Below are positions 47,781 to 57,349 of a stretch of DNA of 64,000 nt, one piece after another. Origin of the DNA: Williamsia limnetica (lineage in GTDB: Bacteria; Actinomycetota; Actinomycetes; Mycobacteriales; Mycobacteriaceae). The DNA is taken from contig NZ_QJSP01000003.1 of the NCBI RefSeq assembly GCF_003217475.1, forward strand, positions 62,001 through 126,000. Direction: 5' to 3'. Below the pieces are notes generated by a model. That model was not told the origin of the DNA. It worked only from the letters and a program-made list of their open reading frames with translations, and did not search any database. Within the stretch, counting starts at the first letter, position 1. The number at the start of each line of letters is the position of its first letter. Made by a program: the position numbers and the translations under genes.

Positions 47781-48347
47781 ATGACTGCGACGCACCCCGC
47801 CGCCGAAACCGGCGCCCGCGAACGTACCCGCCGCGCCATACTCGACGCCGCGGTCGTCGTCCTCGCGAAATCACCCACCGCGCCGTTGTCGGAGATCGCC
47901 GACCGCGCCCGGGTGGGCCGCACCACGCTGCACCGCTACTTCCCGGAACGCGGCGACCTACTCGCCGCCGTAGGACGCTACGGCGAGCAGGCCATGGCCG
48001 AGGCAGGCGCCAGAGCCGATCTCGCCTCCGGGGACGGTCTCGACGCCGTGCTGCGGCTCTGCCAGGAGTACTTCGAACTCAGCGATGTGCTGACGGTGGC
48101 GTTCTTCGCCGCCGGGATCAACGACCAGGACATCTGCTTCTCCGACAGCACCGTCGTCGACGCGGTCGAACGCGGGCGCCACGACGGATCCATCGACCGC
48201 GAACTCGATGCGGCCTGGATCATCAACATGATGTGGGCTGTGCTCTACGCCTCGGTCGACCACGTCAACACCGGCGCTGCCGGCCGAATGAAGGTGCAGT
48301 CGATGACACTGCGGAGCGTGCGTAAAGCCATTGCAGCCCAGCAGTAG
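47781..48347 (+). CDS. TetR family regulator of the divergent ABC exporter
   Basis: A 188-residue TetR-type protein with the HTH at about 15-60 (PLSEIADRARVGRTTLHRYFPERGDLL) and a short ligand domain. The ATG at 47781 is 7 nt after the -10. The long frame upstream of it lies within the exporter gene and is not coding. It faces the ABC exporter/reductase operon across 94 bp with two inverted repeats, so it most likely represses that operon and itself. Confidence 0.87.
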   Translation: MTATHPAAETGARERTRRAILDAAVVVLAKSPTAPLSEIADRARVGRTTLHRYFPERGDLLAAVGRYGEQAMAEAGARADLASGDGLDAVLRLCQEYFELSDVLTVAFFAAGINDQDICFSDSTVVDAVERGRHDGSIDRELDAAWIINMMWAVLYASVDHVNTGAAGRMKVQSMTLRSVRKAIAAQQ

Positions 48348-48358
48348 TCATCAACCGG

Positions 48359-50608
48359 CTACGTGATCGCCCGACGGGGCACACCGTCGGGTTCACCCAC
48401 CTCGACCCCGCTCGTGGTCACTCTCACCACGCGCGCGGTATTGATGTCGAAGAACAGTCCGGCCACCCGCATGCGTCCATCGGCGACGGCTCTGCCGACC
48501 ACAGGATGCCGCTGCAAGGTCTGTAACTGCACGGCCACGTTGACGATGCCGAGCTGATCGACCTCGTCGAATCCGGCCACCGCGGCGCTCAACCCCGCAG
48601 GATGGCCGGAGCGGAAGGCTGCCAGGGACGGTTGCGCGTTCTGCAACCAGCTGGCGACGGGTCCGCTGCCGTCCGACGCATCGCCCGCGATGAGTGCCTT
48701 CATCGCCCCGCACGACGAATGTCCGCACACCACTGCCGAACTCACGCCGAGTTCGTCGATCGCGAACTCGATGGCGGCCTCGACAGAGGTGTCCGTCGCA
48801 GGGGCGGCCGGCACCAGGTTGCCGACGTTACGCACCGTGAACAGATCCCCTGGGCCACTGGAGGTGATCACATTCGGCACCACCCGGGAATCGGCGCACG
48901 TGACGAAGAGCGTGTCCGGGTCCTGCCCGTCGGTGAGATCGGTCAGGTAGCCCAGCAGTTCATCTGCGCCGTTCCGATGGTATTCGTCGACACCGTCCCT
49001 GATCGGCTGCAGTGCCCGCGGCGAGTCCGTCGCCGTGCCGGATTGCCAGAACTTCCACGGCACCAATCCCAATCCGCGGCCGAAGGCAGCGCGGCGCGCA
49101 GGCGGGGCCATCGGGGCGTCTTCGATCATGGCCCCGCCGGTCTGCTGGATCAGCACGGTTCCGCCGTTCGCCTCATGGGCTCGCTTCCAGTCCTCGATCA
49201 TGTCCGCTGCGGCATGGTCGAGATAGTCGGTGTCGAGTTCGAGGCTCACATGCGCGTCGGCAGGAACCGACGACAGCGTCTTGGTCAGCCGCGGCAACGC
49301 GAGAAAGCTCAGTGAACCCCTGACGCTCACGCGCCACTGTCGCGATTCGTCGGTACCGAACTGTTCTGCGCTCATCTCCGCCCGGACCACTCTCCAGATG
49401 AGCACCAGGACGGCTACCGCGAGTCCGATCCCGACGCCCTCGAGCAGGTTCAGGAAGATCACCGACAGCATGGTGATCAGGTAGACCCACAGGTCTCCGG
49501 TCCGCAGCGCCAGCCGCATGTGGGCAAGTTTGACCAGCTGGATACCGATCACCACGAGTAGACCGGCCAAGGCGGCCGTCGGGATCTGCTGCACCAGGCC
49601 CGTCAGCAGGACCGAGAACACCAGCAGCCAGACCCCGTGCATTACCGTTGATGCACGAGTCCGGGCACCGGTGGCGACGTTCGTCGAGCTTCGCACGATG
49701 ACGCCGGTCACCGGCAGTCCGCCGAGCATGCCCGACGTGATGTTGGCGCTGCCCTGTCCCAGGAGTTCCCGGTTGAATTCGGTACGGGGACCGGTGTGCA
49801 TCTTGTCCACGGCCACGGCCGAGAGCAGCGACTCCACACTGGCGATCAGTGCCACGGTGATGACGCCGAGGACGACGGCGCTCCAGTTGCCGGTCGGGAG
49901 TTCGGGCAGCGCAATCGAATCAAAGAAGTTGCCGCCGAGTTCGATTCGCTCGGCGTCGATCGGGGCGGCAATGGCGACCAGTGTCGCGGCGACGATGGCG
50001 ACCAACGGCGCCGGTACCTTGCGAACGTTTTCCGGTAGCAGCGGCCAGGTGAGCATGATGACAACGACGAGTCCACCGACCAAGACGTCGGCAGTCCGGA
50101 AGTCGACGATCTGGCCGGGTAGGGCCGTCAGGTTCTCCCAGGCGTCACTACGTGAGGATCCACCGAGCAGAACGTGAATCTGTTGCAGCGCAATGGTGAT
50201 CCCGATCCCGGCGAGCATCGCATGGACCACGACCGGTGCGATGGCCAGAGCCGACTGTGCCACCCGGCTCAGTCCGAACACTATTTGCAGGACGCCCGCC
50301 GCGACGGTGATCGCGCAGGTGACCTTCCAACCGAAATTGGCCACCAACTCGGCGACGACGACGGTCAAACCCGCTGCCGGACCACTGACCTGCAGCGGGG
50401 ATCCACCGATCATCCCGGCGACGATGCCACCGACCACGCCTGCGATGAGACCCGCCATCACCGGCGCGCCCGAGGCGATGGCGATACCGAGCGAAAGTGG
50501 CAGTGCTACAAGGAAAACCACCAGCGACGCTGGTAAGTCATACCGAAAGTTCTCCCTGAAATATTTTCCCCGACGACTTAGCGATGAGTTTTCACTGAGC
50601 ATCTGCAT
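48359..50608 (-). CDS. SulP family transporter fused to a beta-carbonic anhydrase
   Basis: A 749-residue fusion. The N-terminal SulP anion transporter (about 20-420, 10-14 helices, with GSPLQVSGPAAGLTVVV) is followed by a degenerate STAS-like region (about 440-510) and a C-terminal beta-carbonic anhydrase (about 545-745). The anhydrase has zinc ligands in VTCADSRV and CGHSSCGAMKAL. The layout suggests coupled bicarbonate transport and hydration, and a similar fusion is known in mycobacteria. The ATG at 50608 or 50602 follows a TGTAAA -10 in AT-rich DNA. Confidence 0.93.
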   Translation of the reverse strand: MQMLSENSSLSRRGKYFRENFRYDLPASLVVFLVALPLSLGIAIASGAPVMAGLIAGVVGGIVAGMIGGSPLQVSGPAAGLTVVVAELVANFGWKVTCAITVAAGVLQIVFGLSRVAQSALAIAPVVVHAMLAGIGITIALQQIHVLLGGSSRSDAWENLTALPGQIVDFRTADVLVGGLVVVIMLTWPLLPENVRKVPAPLVAIVAATLVAIAAPIDAERIELGGNFFDSIALPELPTGNWSAVVLGVITVALIASVESLLSAVAVDKMHTGPRTEFNRELLGQGSANITSGMLGGLPVTGVIVRSSTNVATGARTRASTVMHGVWLLVFSVLLTGLVQQIPTAALAGLLVVIGIQLVKLAHMRLALRTGDLWVYLITMLSVIFLNLLEGVGIGLAVAVLVLIWRVVRAEMSAEQFGTDESRQWRVSVRGSLSFLALPRLTKTLSSVPADAHVSLELDTDYLDHAAADMIEDWKRAHEANGGTVLIQQTGGAMIEDAPMAPPARRAAFGRGLGLVPWKFWQSGTATDSPRALQPIRDGVDEYHRNGADELLGYLTDLTDGQDPDTLFVTCADSRVVPNVITSSGPGDLFTVRNVGNLVPAAPATDTSVEAAIEFAIDELGVSSAVVCGHSSCGAMKALIAGDASDGSGPVASWLQNAQPSLAAFRSGHPAGLSAAVAGFDEVDQLGIVNVAVQLQTLQRHPVVGRAVADGRMRVAGLFFDINTARVVRVTTSGVEVGEPDGVPRRAIT

Positions 50609-50773
50609 GATTTACAACCGTAGGGACGTCACGTTAACAACGCCTTAGATTTTTGTTACTTCGTACTATTTGTGACATATGCAACCAGTGCCGGATATGT
50701 CCCGATCAGTTCACTTATGGTTTTCGCCGAATCACTACCGGGAACTCCGGGCGCCCAGTTGTAATCTGATGCA

Positions 50774-51976
50774 ATGGCCCGCCCTGATAACGACATCCCG
50801 TCCACCCTCGCCTTCGGTAGTCGCGCGGTACACGCCGGCAACACGGTCGACAAGGGTTCCGGCGCAATCCGCACCCCCATCGTGATGGCGAACTCCTATG
50901 CCTTGCCGGACGATCCGTCGAACGTCAGCTGGTCAGGCACCGACATACCGCTCTACACCCGCAACTCCGGCGCCAATCAGATTGCGCTGCAAGAGAAGAT
51001 TGCCGCACTGGAGGAAGCACAGGACTCTGTCGCACTCGCTTCCGGTGTTGCCGCGCTGCATGCGGTGTTCTTCACCTATTTGAACACCGGCGACCACATC
51101 GTCGTCGCCGACGTGACCTACGAGGCCACGTGGCGCCTGTTCACCGAACTGCTACCGCAGAAGTTCGGCATCGAAGCCACCTTCGTCGACGCCGCCGATC
51201 CCGAGTCGGTCCGTGCGGCCCTGCGCACCAACACCCGGATCGTCCATGTCGAGGCCATTGCGAATCCGACCACGAAGGTCACCGACATCTCGGCAATCGC
51301 CGACATCGCGCATGCCGGTGGCGCTCTGTTGTCCGTCGACTCCACGTTCACCCCGCCGCCGCTCTATCGCCCGATCACCGATGGCGCAGATCTGGTGATC
51401 CACTCGTTGACGAAGTATTACAACGGCCACGGAGATGCGATGGGCGGTGCGGTGGTGGGCTCGCGAGCGATGATCGCGCCCATCAAATCGAATGCGATGG
51501 TCGATGTGGGAGGGGTGATCTCGCCGTTCAACGCGTGGCTGATCAGTCGCGGCGCGATCACCCTGCCGTTGAGACTCACCCGCCATCTCGACTCGGCTCA
51601 ACAGGTGGCCGAGTTCCTCGAGGCCGATGACCGGGTCGCATACGTCGCGTACCCCGGCCTGCCGTCGCACCCCCAACACGAGGTCGCAGTCCGGCAGTTC
51701 GGCGGTCGCGGGTTCGGCGCCATGATGGCCTTCGCGGTCCGCGGCGACTCCGACACCCAGAACCGTTTCGTCGCGAACCTGCGGATGATCACGTCTGCGG
51801 TGTCGCTCGGACACGACGAGTCGCTGATCGTGCATGTGGGGACCGACGGCCCTCGCGTCGTCGCCTATCCCGAGCCCTTTCGGACGTGGGGACACCTCCG
51901 GTTCTCGATCGGACTCGAAGATCCCGCCGACATCATCGCCGACCTGAGCGCGGCGCTGGACGAGACGGTCAGGTGA
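50774..51976 (+). CDS. Cys/Met metabolism PLP-dependent enzyme (gamma-lyase type)
   Basis: A fold-type I PLP enzyme of 400 residues in the cystathionine gamma-lyase/synthase family. The PLP lysine is Lys214 in SLTKYYNGHGDAMGG, Asp189 (SVDSTF) pairs with the ring nitrogen, and YTRNSGANQ gives the tyrosine and arginine that bind phosphate of the neighbouring subunit. The usual ENPTNP block is altered to EAIANPTTKV, so cystathionine itself may not be the substrate; methionine gamma-lyase or O-acetylhomoserine sulfhydrylase is possible. A TAATCT -10 ends 6 nt before the ATG. Confidence 0.87.
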   Translation: MARPDNDIPSTLAFGSRAVHAGNTVDKGSGAIRTPIVMANSYALPDDPSNVSWSGTDIPLYTRNSGANQIALQEKIAALEEAQDSVALASGVAALHAVFFTYLNTGDHIVVADVTYEATWRLFTELLPQKFGIEATFVDAADPESVRAALRTNTRIVHVEAIANPTTKVTDISAIADIAHAGGALLSVDSTFTPPPLYRPITDGADLVIHSLTKYYNGHGDAMGGAVVGSRAMIAPIKSNAMVDVGGVISPFNAWLISRGAITLPLRLTRHLDSAQQVAEFLEADDRVAYVAYPGLPSHPQHEVAVRQFGGRGFGAMMAFAVRGDSDTQNRFVANLRMITSAVSLGHDESLIVHVGTDGPRVVAYPEPFRTWGHLRFSIGLEDPADIIADLSAALDETVR

Positions 51977-53203
51977 TCAGATCGCGTCCTTCGGCCGTCT
52001 CAACAATCCGATGAGACTACCTATCGAGACCACCCCGATCACCGCAGCGAACACCACTCCCGCGGTCGTCAGACCCCAAGCCTCGGCGGCAAATCCCACC
52101 GCGATGATGGGTACCGAGATGGCCAGATACGCGATCACGAAGTAGGCGGACGTCGCATCGGCTTTGCGGTGGGGTTCCACCCGGGACGCGATGGCCGCGA
52201 TGCCCTTGCTGAACAGCAGACCCTGGCTGGCCCCGGCGATGACCGCGCCCACCACGAGACCTGGTAACGACGATGCCTCCAGGCTCACGATCAGGACGAT
52301 CATTCCTGCGGCGAGCGCGACATAGCCGATCATCAGGGATGTGCGCACGGGTGCCTTGGACGTCAGGATCTGGGTCAGTGCCGATGTCGCGAACAGGGTG
52401 AAGACGACCAGGCCGGTGATGGTGGGCGACGACACGTCCAGGACACTGCCCATGAAGTTCGGCGCCACCGCGGTGAACAGACCCGCAACCGCGAACCCGG
52501 CCACCGCACCGACCGCGGCCTGGGTGAAAACCCCCCGCACGGACGGCGGGATGCTCACCCGCTGCAACTTCGGCCGAGCACCCTTGAGGACCTTCACGGT
52601 CTCCGGCACGACCATCAAACCGATCCCGGCGATCACCAGCAACACTGCGTGGACCACGAAGATCGTGCGGGTCGGGTACGGCGCGAACTCGGTGACGATG
52701 CCGGCCACCAGTGGCCCCAACCCCAGGCCACCTATGTTGGCTGCCGTCGCCACTGCGGTTGCCATCTTGCGGCGGCCTTTCGGGGCGGCCTCGATGACGG
52801 CCACCGTCGCGGTACTGGTGAAGATGCCCGCCGAGAAGCCCGAGATCAGTCGGCCGACGAACAGGATCTCCACACTGCCACCGACCAGGAACAGCACCGC
52901 GCTGAGCAGGGACAGGATCACTCCGGCGTAGAGCATGGGGCGCCGACCGATGGTGTCGGAGAACTGTCCGACCCCCACCAGTGCCGCGATGACACCGACG
53001 GCGTACGTGGCGAAGATTATCGTCGTCATCAGGCTGCCGAAACCGAACTCCCGCTCATATTCGGGATAGAGCGGGGTCGGCAACGTCGTCCCCATCATGA
53101 CCACCGCGAACGCGTAGACGACCGCCGGGAACGCCAGCACCTTCACGCGCCCCGGACGCGCGAGTTCGGTGTCGTCCGTGAGCTGGGTTCGATCGTCGGT
53201 CAT
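51977..53203 (-). CDS. MFS transporter
   Basis: A 12-helix MFS permease of 408 residues. Motif A is GVGQFSDTIGRRPMLYAG between helices 2 and 3. The N-terminal tail is hydrophilic and the helix-1 region has TLPTPLYPEYEREFGFG, a pattern common in actinobacterial efflux MFS members. It is tail to tail with the PLP enzyme gene, whose stop is directly adjacent. The substrate is unknown. Confidence 0.87.
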   Translation of the reverse strand: MTDDRTQLTDDTELARPGRVKVLAFPAVVYAFAVVMMGTTLPTPLYPEYEREFGFGSLMTTIIFATYAVGVIAALVGVGQFSDTIGRRPMLYAGVILSLLSAVLFLVGGSVEILFVGRLISGFSAGIFTSTATVAVIEAAPKGRRKMATAVATAANIGGLGLGPLVAGIVTEFAPYPTRTIFVVHAVLLVIAGIGLMVVPETVKVLKGARPKLQRVSIPPSVRGVFTQAAVGAVAGFAVAGLFTAVAPNFMGSVLDVSSPTITGLVVFTLFATSALTQILTSKAPVRTSLMIGYVALAAGMIVLIVSLEASSLPGLVVGAVIAGASQGLLFSKGIAAIASRVEPHRKADATSAYFVIAYLAISVPIIAVGFAAEAWGLTTAGVVFAAVIGVVSIGSLIGLLRRPKDAI

Positions 53204-53375
53204 GACCTACCTCGTTCAGTCGCAGGACCAGCGGGTCCGGTTCTTCGGTGTGCTCGGGTACTCACCTCACAAGCCTCTCAGGCGCCCCGTTGTTCCTGCG
53301 GCGTTCGAGGGTCGAATTCCGGCTCCCCGGTAGAAAGATTGCGGCTACCTGGTAGAGCTGCGCCACCGAGTGGGC

Positions 53376-53400
53376 CTGACCGACGCTCTACCGCGGTCAG
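53376..53400. terminator. Short inverted repeat after the amidohydrolase gene
   Basis: CTGACCG and CGGTCAG (7-bp arms, 11-base loop) lie just past the amidohydrolase stop and are probably a weak terminator. The rest of the 200-bp gap to the MFS start holds no gene. Confidence 0.4.
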
Positions 53401-53403
53401 TGG

Positions 53404-54666
53404 CTAGGACGCGGGCGCGGCCGTCCAGGTCTGGGTCTCGCTGACCGACACGATGGTGCCGTCGTGGATGACGATGCGATCGGAGGGTGCATTGGCGATG
53501 ACATCGAGCACGCTTGTTCCGCGTACCGCGAGAAACTCCGCCCTCGCGCCCACCGTCGCGCCCGCTTGCGGAAGACCCATCACCGTCCTCGCATCGTCGG
53601 TGACCATGGCCAGCGCGACGTCGGGGTGGACGTGCGCGGCGGTGATGGTCAGGGCCGCGGTTTCGAGGGCGTCGCTGCGCCCGATCGGATTGAACGGGTC
53701 GCGCACGTTGTCGGCACCGGCCGCCACACGGACACCGCCGGCTCGCAGCGGTTCGATTGCGGTGATACCTCGGGGCATCGATATCGGGTGATCGCGGCCC
53801 TGTAGGTAGAGATTGGTGATCGGGTTCGTCACCACCCCGATCCCGCTCTCGGCGATACGCGGGATCAATTCGTCCAGCTCGTCCCGTTGCATGGTCCCGA
53901 GCCGGGTGCAGTGCCCGGCGGTCCGGATCCGGTCGGCAGGCCACCCCCGGACCCGCTCGGCAAATGCGGCGATCGTGTGATGGTGGCCTTCGAGGAACTC
54001 GTCGGTGTGCAGATCCACCCCGACCCCTCTCGTTTCGGCGACGTCGAGCAAGCGGTTCAGGTCTCCGATCGGATCGGGAGCGCTGTGCGGCGATCCTCCG
54101 ACGAGGTCGGCGCCGGCATCCAGTGCGGCGTGCAGCAGCTCATCGCTCGAATAGGCCTTGCACAGAGCGGCGATCTCGATGTCGATCAGTCCTCGCAACT
54201 CGCCACGAACCTGCGCGACGGCGCGGATGCCCCGCAGCGGATCGTCGCCGGCGAGGATGTCGACATGCGACCGGACCGCTGTCGTTCCGTTGCGCACCAG
54301 GGCAAGTGCGGCTGCCCGCGCCCGTACGCGGAATGATTCGGTATCGAACGACGCGCTCCCCTGCTTCCAGTTAGCGATGGCGTCGTGAAGATCACCCAGC
54401 GGTGGCTGCAGAGCATCCCACGAGAGGGCTTTGTCGAGGTGCGCATGTGGCTCGGCGGGCGCGGTCATCAACACGAACCCTCTCAGGTCGACGGTCCCAG
54501 CTGTATCGTCTGTCTCCGCTCTCTCCGCTGCACGGTCGTCGGTCGATCGCACTGCGGCGACCACGGCGTGGTCACCATTGCGCACCACATCGACGTCGAC
54601 GACGGAGCCATCGGGCAACGTCGCGCCGCGAAGCCGCGAAACCGGCCGGGGAAGTACATGTTTCAT
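53404..54666 (-). CDS. CodA-fold amidohydrolase (cytosine deaminase-like, substrate probably different)
   Basis: A metal-dependent deaminase-type amidohydrolase of 420 residues. Metal and catalytic residues line up with E. coli cytosine deaminase: His74 and His76 (PHAHLDK), His219 and Glu222 (LHTDE), His251 (GHC) and Asp318 (AGADNVRDPF). The stretch that in CodA contains the base-contacting glutamine (text AFPQEG, from memory) reads ALCKAYS here, so cytosine is probably not the substrate. It is the last gene of the minus-strand arm that includes GntR, a dioxygenase and ABC genes. A creatinine, isocytosine, s-triazine or other N-heterocycle substrate is possible. Confidence 0.85.
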   Translation of the reverse strand: MKHVLPRPVSRLRGATLPDGSVVDVDVVRNGDHAVVAAVRSTDDRAAERAETDDTAGTVDLRGFVLMTAPAEPHAHLDKALSWDALQPPLGDLHDAIANWKQGSASFDTESFRVRARAAALALVRNGTTAVRSHVDILAGDDPLRGIRAVAQVRGELRGLIDIEIAALCKAYSSDELLHAALDAGADLVGGSPHSAPDPIGDLNRLLDVAETRGVGVDLHTDEFLEGHHHTIAAFAERVRGWPADRIRTAGHCTRLGTMQRDELDELIPRIAESGIGVVTNPITNLYLQGRDHPISMPRGITAIEPLRAGGVRVAAGADNVRDPFNPIGRSDALETAALTITAAHVHPDVALAMVTDDARTVMGLPQAGATVGARAEFLAVRGTSVLDVIANAPSDRIVIHDGTIVSVSETQTWTAAPAS

Positions 54667-54717
54667 CAGGTCTACTCCTCACAAGGACTGCCGATGGGCA
54701 GGGGGCGGAACGGTGGG

Positions 54718-55362
54718 TCAGACCCGCTGGGTACGCACGAAGATGCCCGCGACGTGGGCACAGGCCGCGCTGCGGGCGCCCTCTGCATCGCCTGCCTCGA
54801 TCGCCGCGACGATCCGCTCGTGCTCGGACACCGCGAGGCGCCGATTGAGATCGGCAGTCCACACGTCCGACCGGAACAGATGGGACTGCCCGTCCAACCT
54901 CGACAGCGCCTCACCCAACGGGCGGTTTCCGGCCGTCTCCCGAATCAAGGTGTGAAATTGCAGGTCCAGTTGAGAATCACGCCGTTGATCGGCCGGCTCG
55001 TCGAGCAGTTCATATTGCATCTGCACCATCGCGCGCAGCTGCGCGACGGTTCCGTGCGTGGCGGTTCGGGTGGCGGTGAAGGCGGCGAGGCCATCGAGGA
55101 CCTCACGCACGTCGAACACGGCTTTGAGCGTCTCCGCATCCAGCGACGCAACCCGGGCGCCCGCGTTCCGCGTATGCCATGCCAGTCCCTCGTAGATCAG
55201 CTGCTGCACCGCTTCCCGGACGGGAGTGCGGCTGACATTCAACCGCGCGGCCAGTGCCGGGACACTCAGCGGGCTACCTGACGCCAGTTCGCCCGAAAAG
55301 ATCAACTCCCGCAGTGCGTCATGCACGGAGTCGGTGAGCAGTGCACGCTCGGTTGACGCCAC
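54718..55362 (-). CDS. GntR family regulator, FCD type
   Basis: A 214-residue FadR-subfamily regulator with the winged helix at about 10-75 (VHDALRELIFSGELASG, VPALAARLNVSRTPVREAVQQL) and an all-helical FCD ligand domain (about 90-205) that usually binds a metal and a small acid. It sits between the amidohydrolase (51-bp gap) and the 2OG oxygenase (20-bp gap), so it should be the local regulator. Its likely targets are the repeated ATTACATGYA elements at 58179-58372. Confidence 0.9.
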   Translation of the reverse strand: MASTERALLTDSVHDALRELIFSGELASGSPLSVPALAARLNVSRTPVREAVQQLIYEGLAWHTRNAGARVASLDAETLKAVFDVREVLDGLAAFTATRTATHGTVAQLRAMVQMQYELLDEPADQRRDSQLDLQFHTLIRETAGNRPLGEALSRLDGQSHLFRSDVWTADLNRRLAVSEHERIVAAIEAGDAEGARSAACAHVAGIFVRTQRV

Positions 55363-55382
55363 GTCGCTTGTCCTGTCCCGTA

Positions 55383-56438
55383 CTAGTTTCCGGCCGCCGC
55401 TACCCGCGCGGTTTCACGCAGGTCGACCGCCGGTGCCACACCGGTCCGCAGACCGGCCACTTTCATGGCGATGTTCTCGGCCACCGTAATCGGAGCGTAG
55501 CCGGTCTCGCCGTCCGAGAGGGTCCCGGGAAGGGCTTCGATCACGGCGTCGTGGTTGCCGTCGAAGAAGAACGCTGCCGAACGTCGCCTCCGAATCTGCC
55601 CGTTCACCACCGGCGGATTCACCCGGTGGATCGTCGACATCCAGCGGTCGTTGGTCCAGCGGGCCATGGCGTCGCCCAGATTGACGAGCAGGGCGCCGTC
55701 AGCGAGCTCCACGTCATGCCAGCGACCGCCGCGGTCGAGCACTTGCAATCCCGGCACCTGATCGGCCCACAGGACCGTCAGAATTCCGAAATCCGAGTGC
55801 GCGCCCATGCCCTGGAGATCACCGGTGAACTCGGTATCACCTTCGGGCAGGGCATAGTTGTTCATCTTGAGGACCTCGATCGAATGATCGACCATGCTGC
55901 CGAAGTGGTGCGGCTCGAGTCCCAGGGCATCGGTGAACGCCGTCATCAACGTGCGCGACAATTGCTGCGCGGCGGCGAAATACCGCCTCACCCGGGGCTC
56001 GAATCCGGGAACTGCCCCCGGCCAGTTGTTGGCGGCATAGCTGATCTCGGGGAGGTCGAGGCCTGCGAAATCCGCGGCGGCCGTACCCACGGTGAATGCC
56101 TCGTAGAAGTCGTTCATCTGGTTGGCGGTCGGGATACCCAGACTCATGCTGAGCGACTCGGACTTCGGCGGGGAGTATCCCCGGTTGGTGGCCGGGTCGC
56201 GCCGATACTCCTTCTTGACCGCCAACGGCAGCGCAAAGAACTCATCGAGCGCATCGGCCAGGTCAGCGGTCAGTGCGGTGTCGATACCGTGTCCGACGAT
56301 CTGTACGAAACCAACCTCCCGACAGGCGTTGTCGAGTCCAGCGGCGACGGCGGCGCACTCCGCGCTGCTACCGGCATCGCGTCCGTGCAGATACGGGCTG
56401 ATGTCGATGATGGGTACGTGGAACGGTGTCGTGAACAT
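55383..56438 (-). CDS. Isopenicillin N synthase-like 2OG-Fe(II) oxygenase (first)
   Basis: A cytosolic non-haem iron dioxygenase of 351 residues. Iron ligands are His214, Asp216 (GAHSDFG) and His271 (TIHRV); Arg285 and Ser287 in RRRRSAAFFF form the RxS pair that holds 2-oxoglutarate. The N-terminal HVPIIDISPYL and VGFVQIVGHGI blocks are typical of the DIOX_N region. Such enzymes hydroxylate, demethylate or close rings; thymine and xanthine hydroxylases belong to related superfamily branches. It lies 26 bp downstream of the permease stop and is clearly part of the uptake operon. Confidence 0.88.
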   Translation of the reverse strand: MFTTPFHVPIIDISPYLHGRDAGSSAECAAVAAGLDNACREVGFVQIVGHGIDTALTADLADALDEFFALPLAVKKEYRRDPATNRGYSPPKSESLSMSLGIPTANQMNDFYEAFTVGTAAADFAGLDLPEISYAANNWPGAVPGFEPRVRRYFAAAQQLSRTLMTAFTDALGLEPHHFGSMVDHSIEVLKMNNYALPEGDTEFTGDLQGMGAHSDFGILTVLWADQVPGLQVLDRGGRWHDVELADGALLVNLGDAMARWTNDRWMSTIHRVNPPVVNGQIRRRRSAAFFFDGNHDAVIEALPGTLSDGETGYAPITVAENIAMKVAGLRTGVAPAVDLRETARVAAAGN

Positions 56439-56464
56439 GGTGATGCTTCTTTCGCCGAAGGTTC

Positions 56465-57349
56465 TCAGGATTTGTTCGCGGACTCGTGCCAGCTGCCGAC
56501 CGCCGCCTTGGACACCAGGCCCATCAGCGCGAACACGGCCACACCGAACACCGAGGCGAGCACGATGGCAGCGATCAAGTCATCGGACTGCAGCCGGCCC
56601 CGGTAGACATCGAGCAGGGTTCCGATGCCGGGTTGGCCCTTGGCGAAGAACATGTCGCCGATGATCGCGCCCACCACCACCAACCCAGAAGCTGTGCGGA
56701 TACCGGTCAAGATCGTCGGAAGTGCGGCGCGCAGTTCGAGTTTGACCAAGCGATCCCAGCGGGAGGCGTGTGACAGTGCGAACAGTTCGTGGAGACCGCG
56801 ATCCACCGATCGGATACCGAAATGGGTGTTGGTGATGATGGGGAACGCAGCGATGAGAACACATACGAGCGTGCGCGACGACATCCCGTAGCCGAACCAC
56901 AAGCCGATCAGCGGCACGATGGCCAGGATCGGGATCACCTGGATCACCACGGCGTAGGGGTAGATGATGCGTTCGATCCACTTGGCCTGGCTCATCAGCA
57001 CACCCGTGCCGACCCCGACGACCACGGCCACCAGGAATCCCACGAGCGCCACTTGTGCGGTGACAGCGAGGGCCGCCAGCATGGGTTGCAGGTGCGACCA
57101 CTCGAGCAGAGAGTTGGTCAGCACCTCCGACGGCGGGGGCAGCAGAAACCGTCGTTCGGGTGCGAGCAGCCAGTAGCTGACCGCGGACCATGCGGCGAGG
57201 GCCCCGATCAGCGAGAGCAGCGGATAGAGCAGCGCAGCCGCAAATCCGCGGACGCGACGGATGTTCCGGTTCCGCGCCTGAACTCCTGTAGCCGTCTTGC
57301 TGCGTGGGCGGGTCCGGGCAGGCATACCGGTTGTGGCGGTGAGGGTCAT
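56465..57349 (-). CDS. ABC transporter permease (NitT/TauT type)
   Basis: An inner-membrane permease of 294 residues with about six helices and the EAA loop in ELFALSHASRWDRLVKLELRAALP, the pattern of SsuC/TauC/ThiX. The N-terminal 30 residues are basic and polar. The ATG overlaps the ATPase stop (ATGA), so the two proteins are made in step. It should pair with the lipoprotein encoded divergently at 58401. Confidence 0.9.
   Translation of the reverse strand: MTLTATTGMPARTRPRSKTATGVQARNRNIRRVRGFAAALLYPLLSLIGALAAWSAVSYWLLAPERRFLLPPPSEVLTNSLLEWSHLQPMLAALAVTAQVALVGFLVAVVVGVGTGVLMSQAKWIERIIYPYAVVIQVIPILAIVPLIGLWFGYGMSSRTLVCVLIAAFPIITNTHFGIRSVDRGLHELFALSHASRWDRLVKLELRAALPTILTGIRTASGLVVVGAIIGDMFFAKGQPGIGTLLDVYRGRLQSDDLIAAIVLASVFGVAVFALMGLVSKAAVGSWHESANKS

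Noticed and set aside
53300-53345. tRNA-like stretch with GGTCGAATTCC
   Set aside because: No cloverleaf could be folded around it: no acceptor stem partner, D-arm or anticodon arm at the right distance.
53404-54666. Calling the amidohydrolase a true cytosine deaminase (codA)
   Set aside because: All metal residues fit, but the base-recognition stretch differs from CodA and the operon context points to another substrate.
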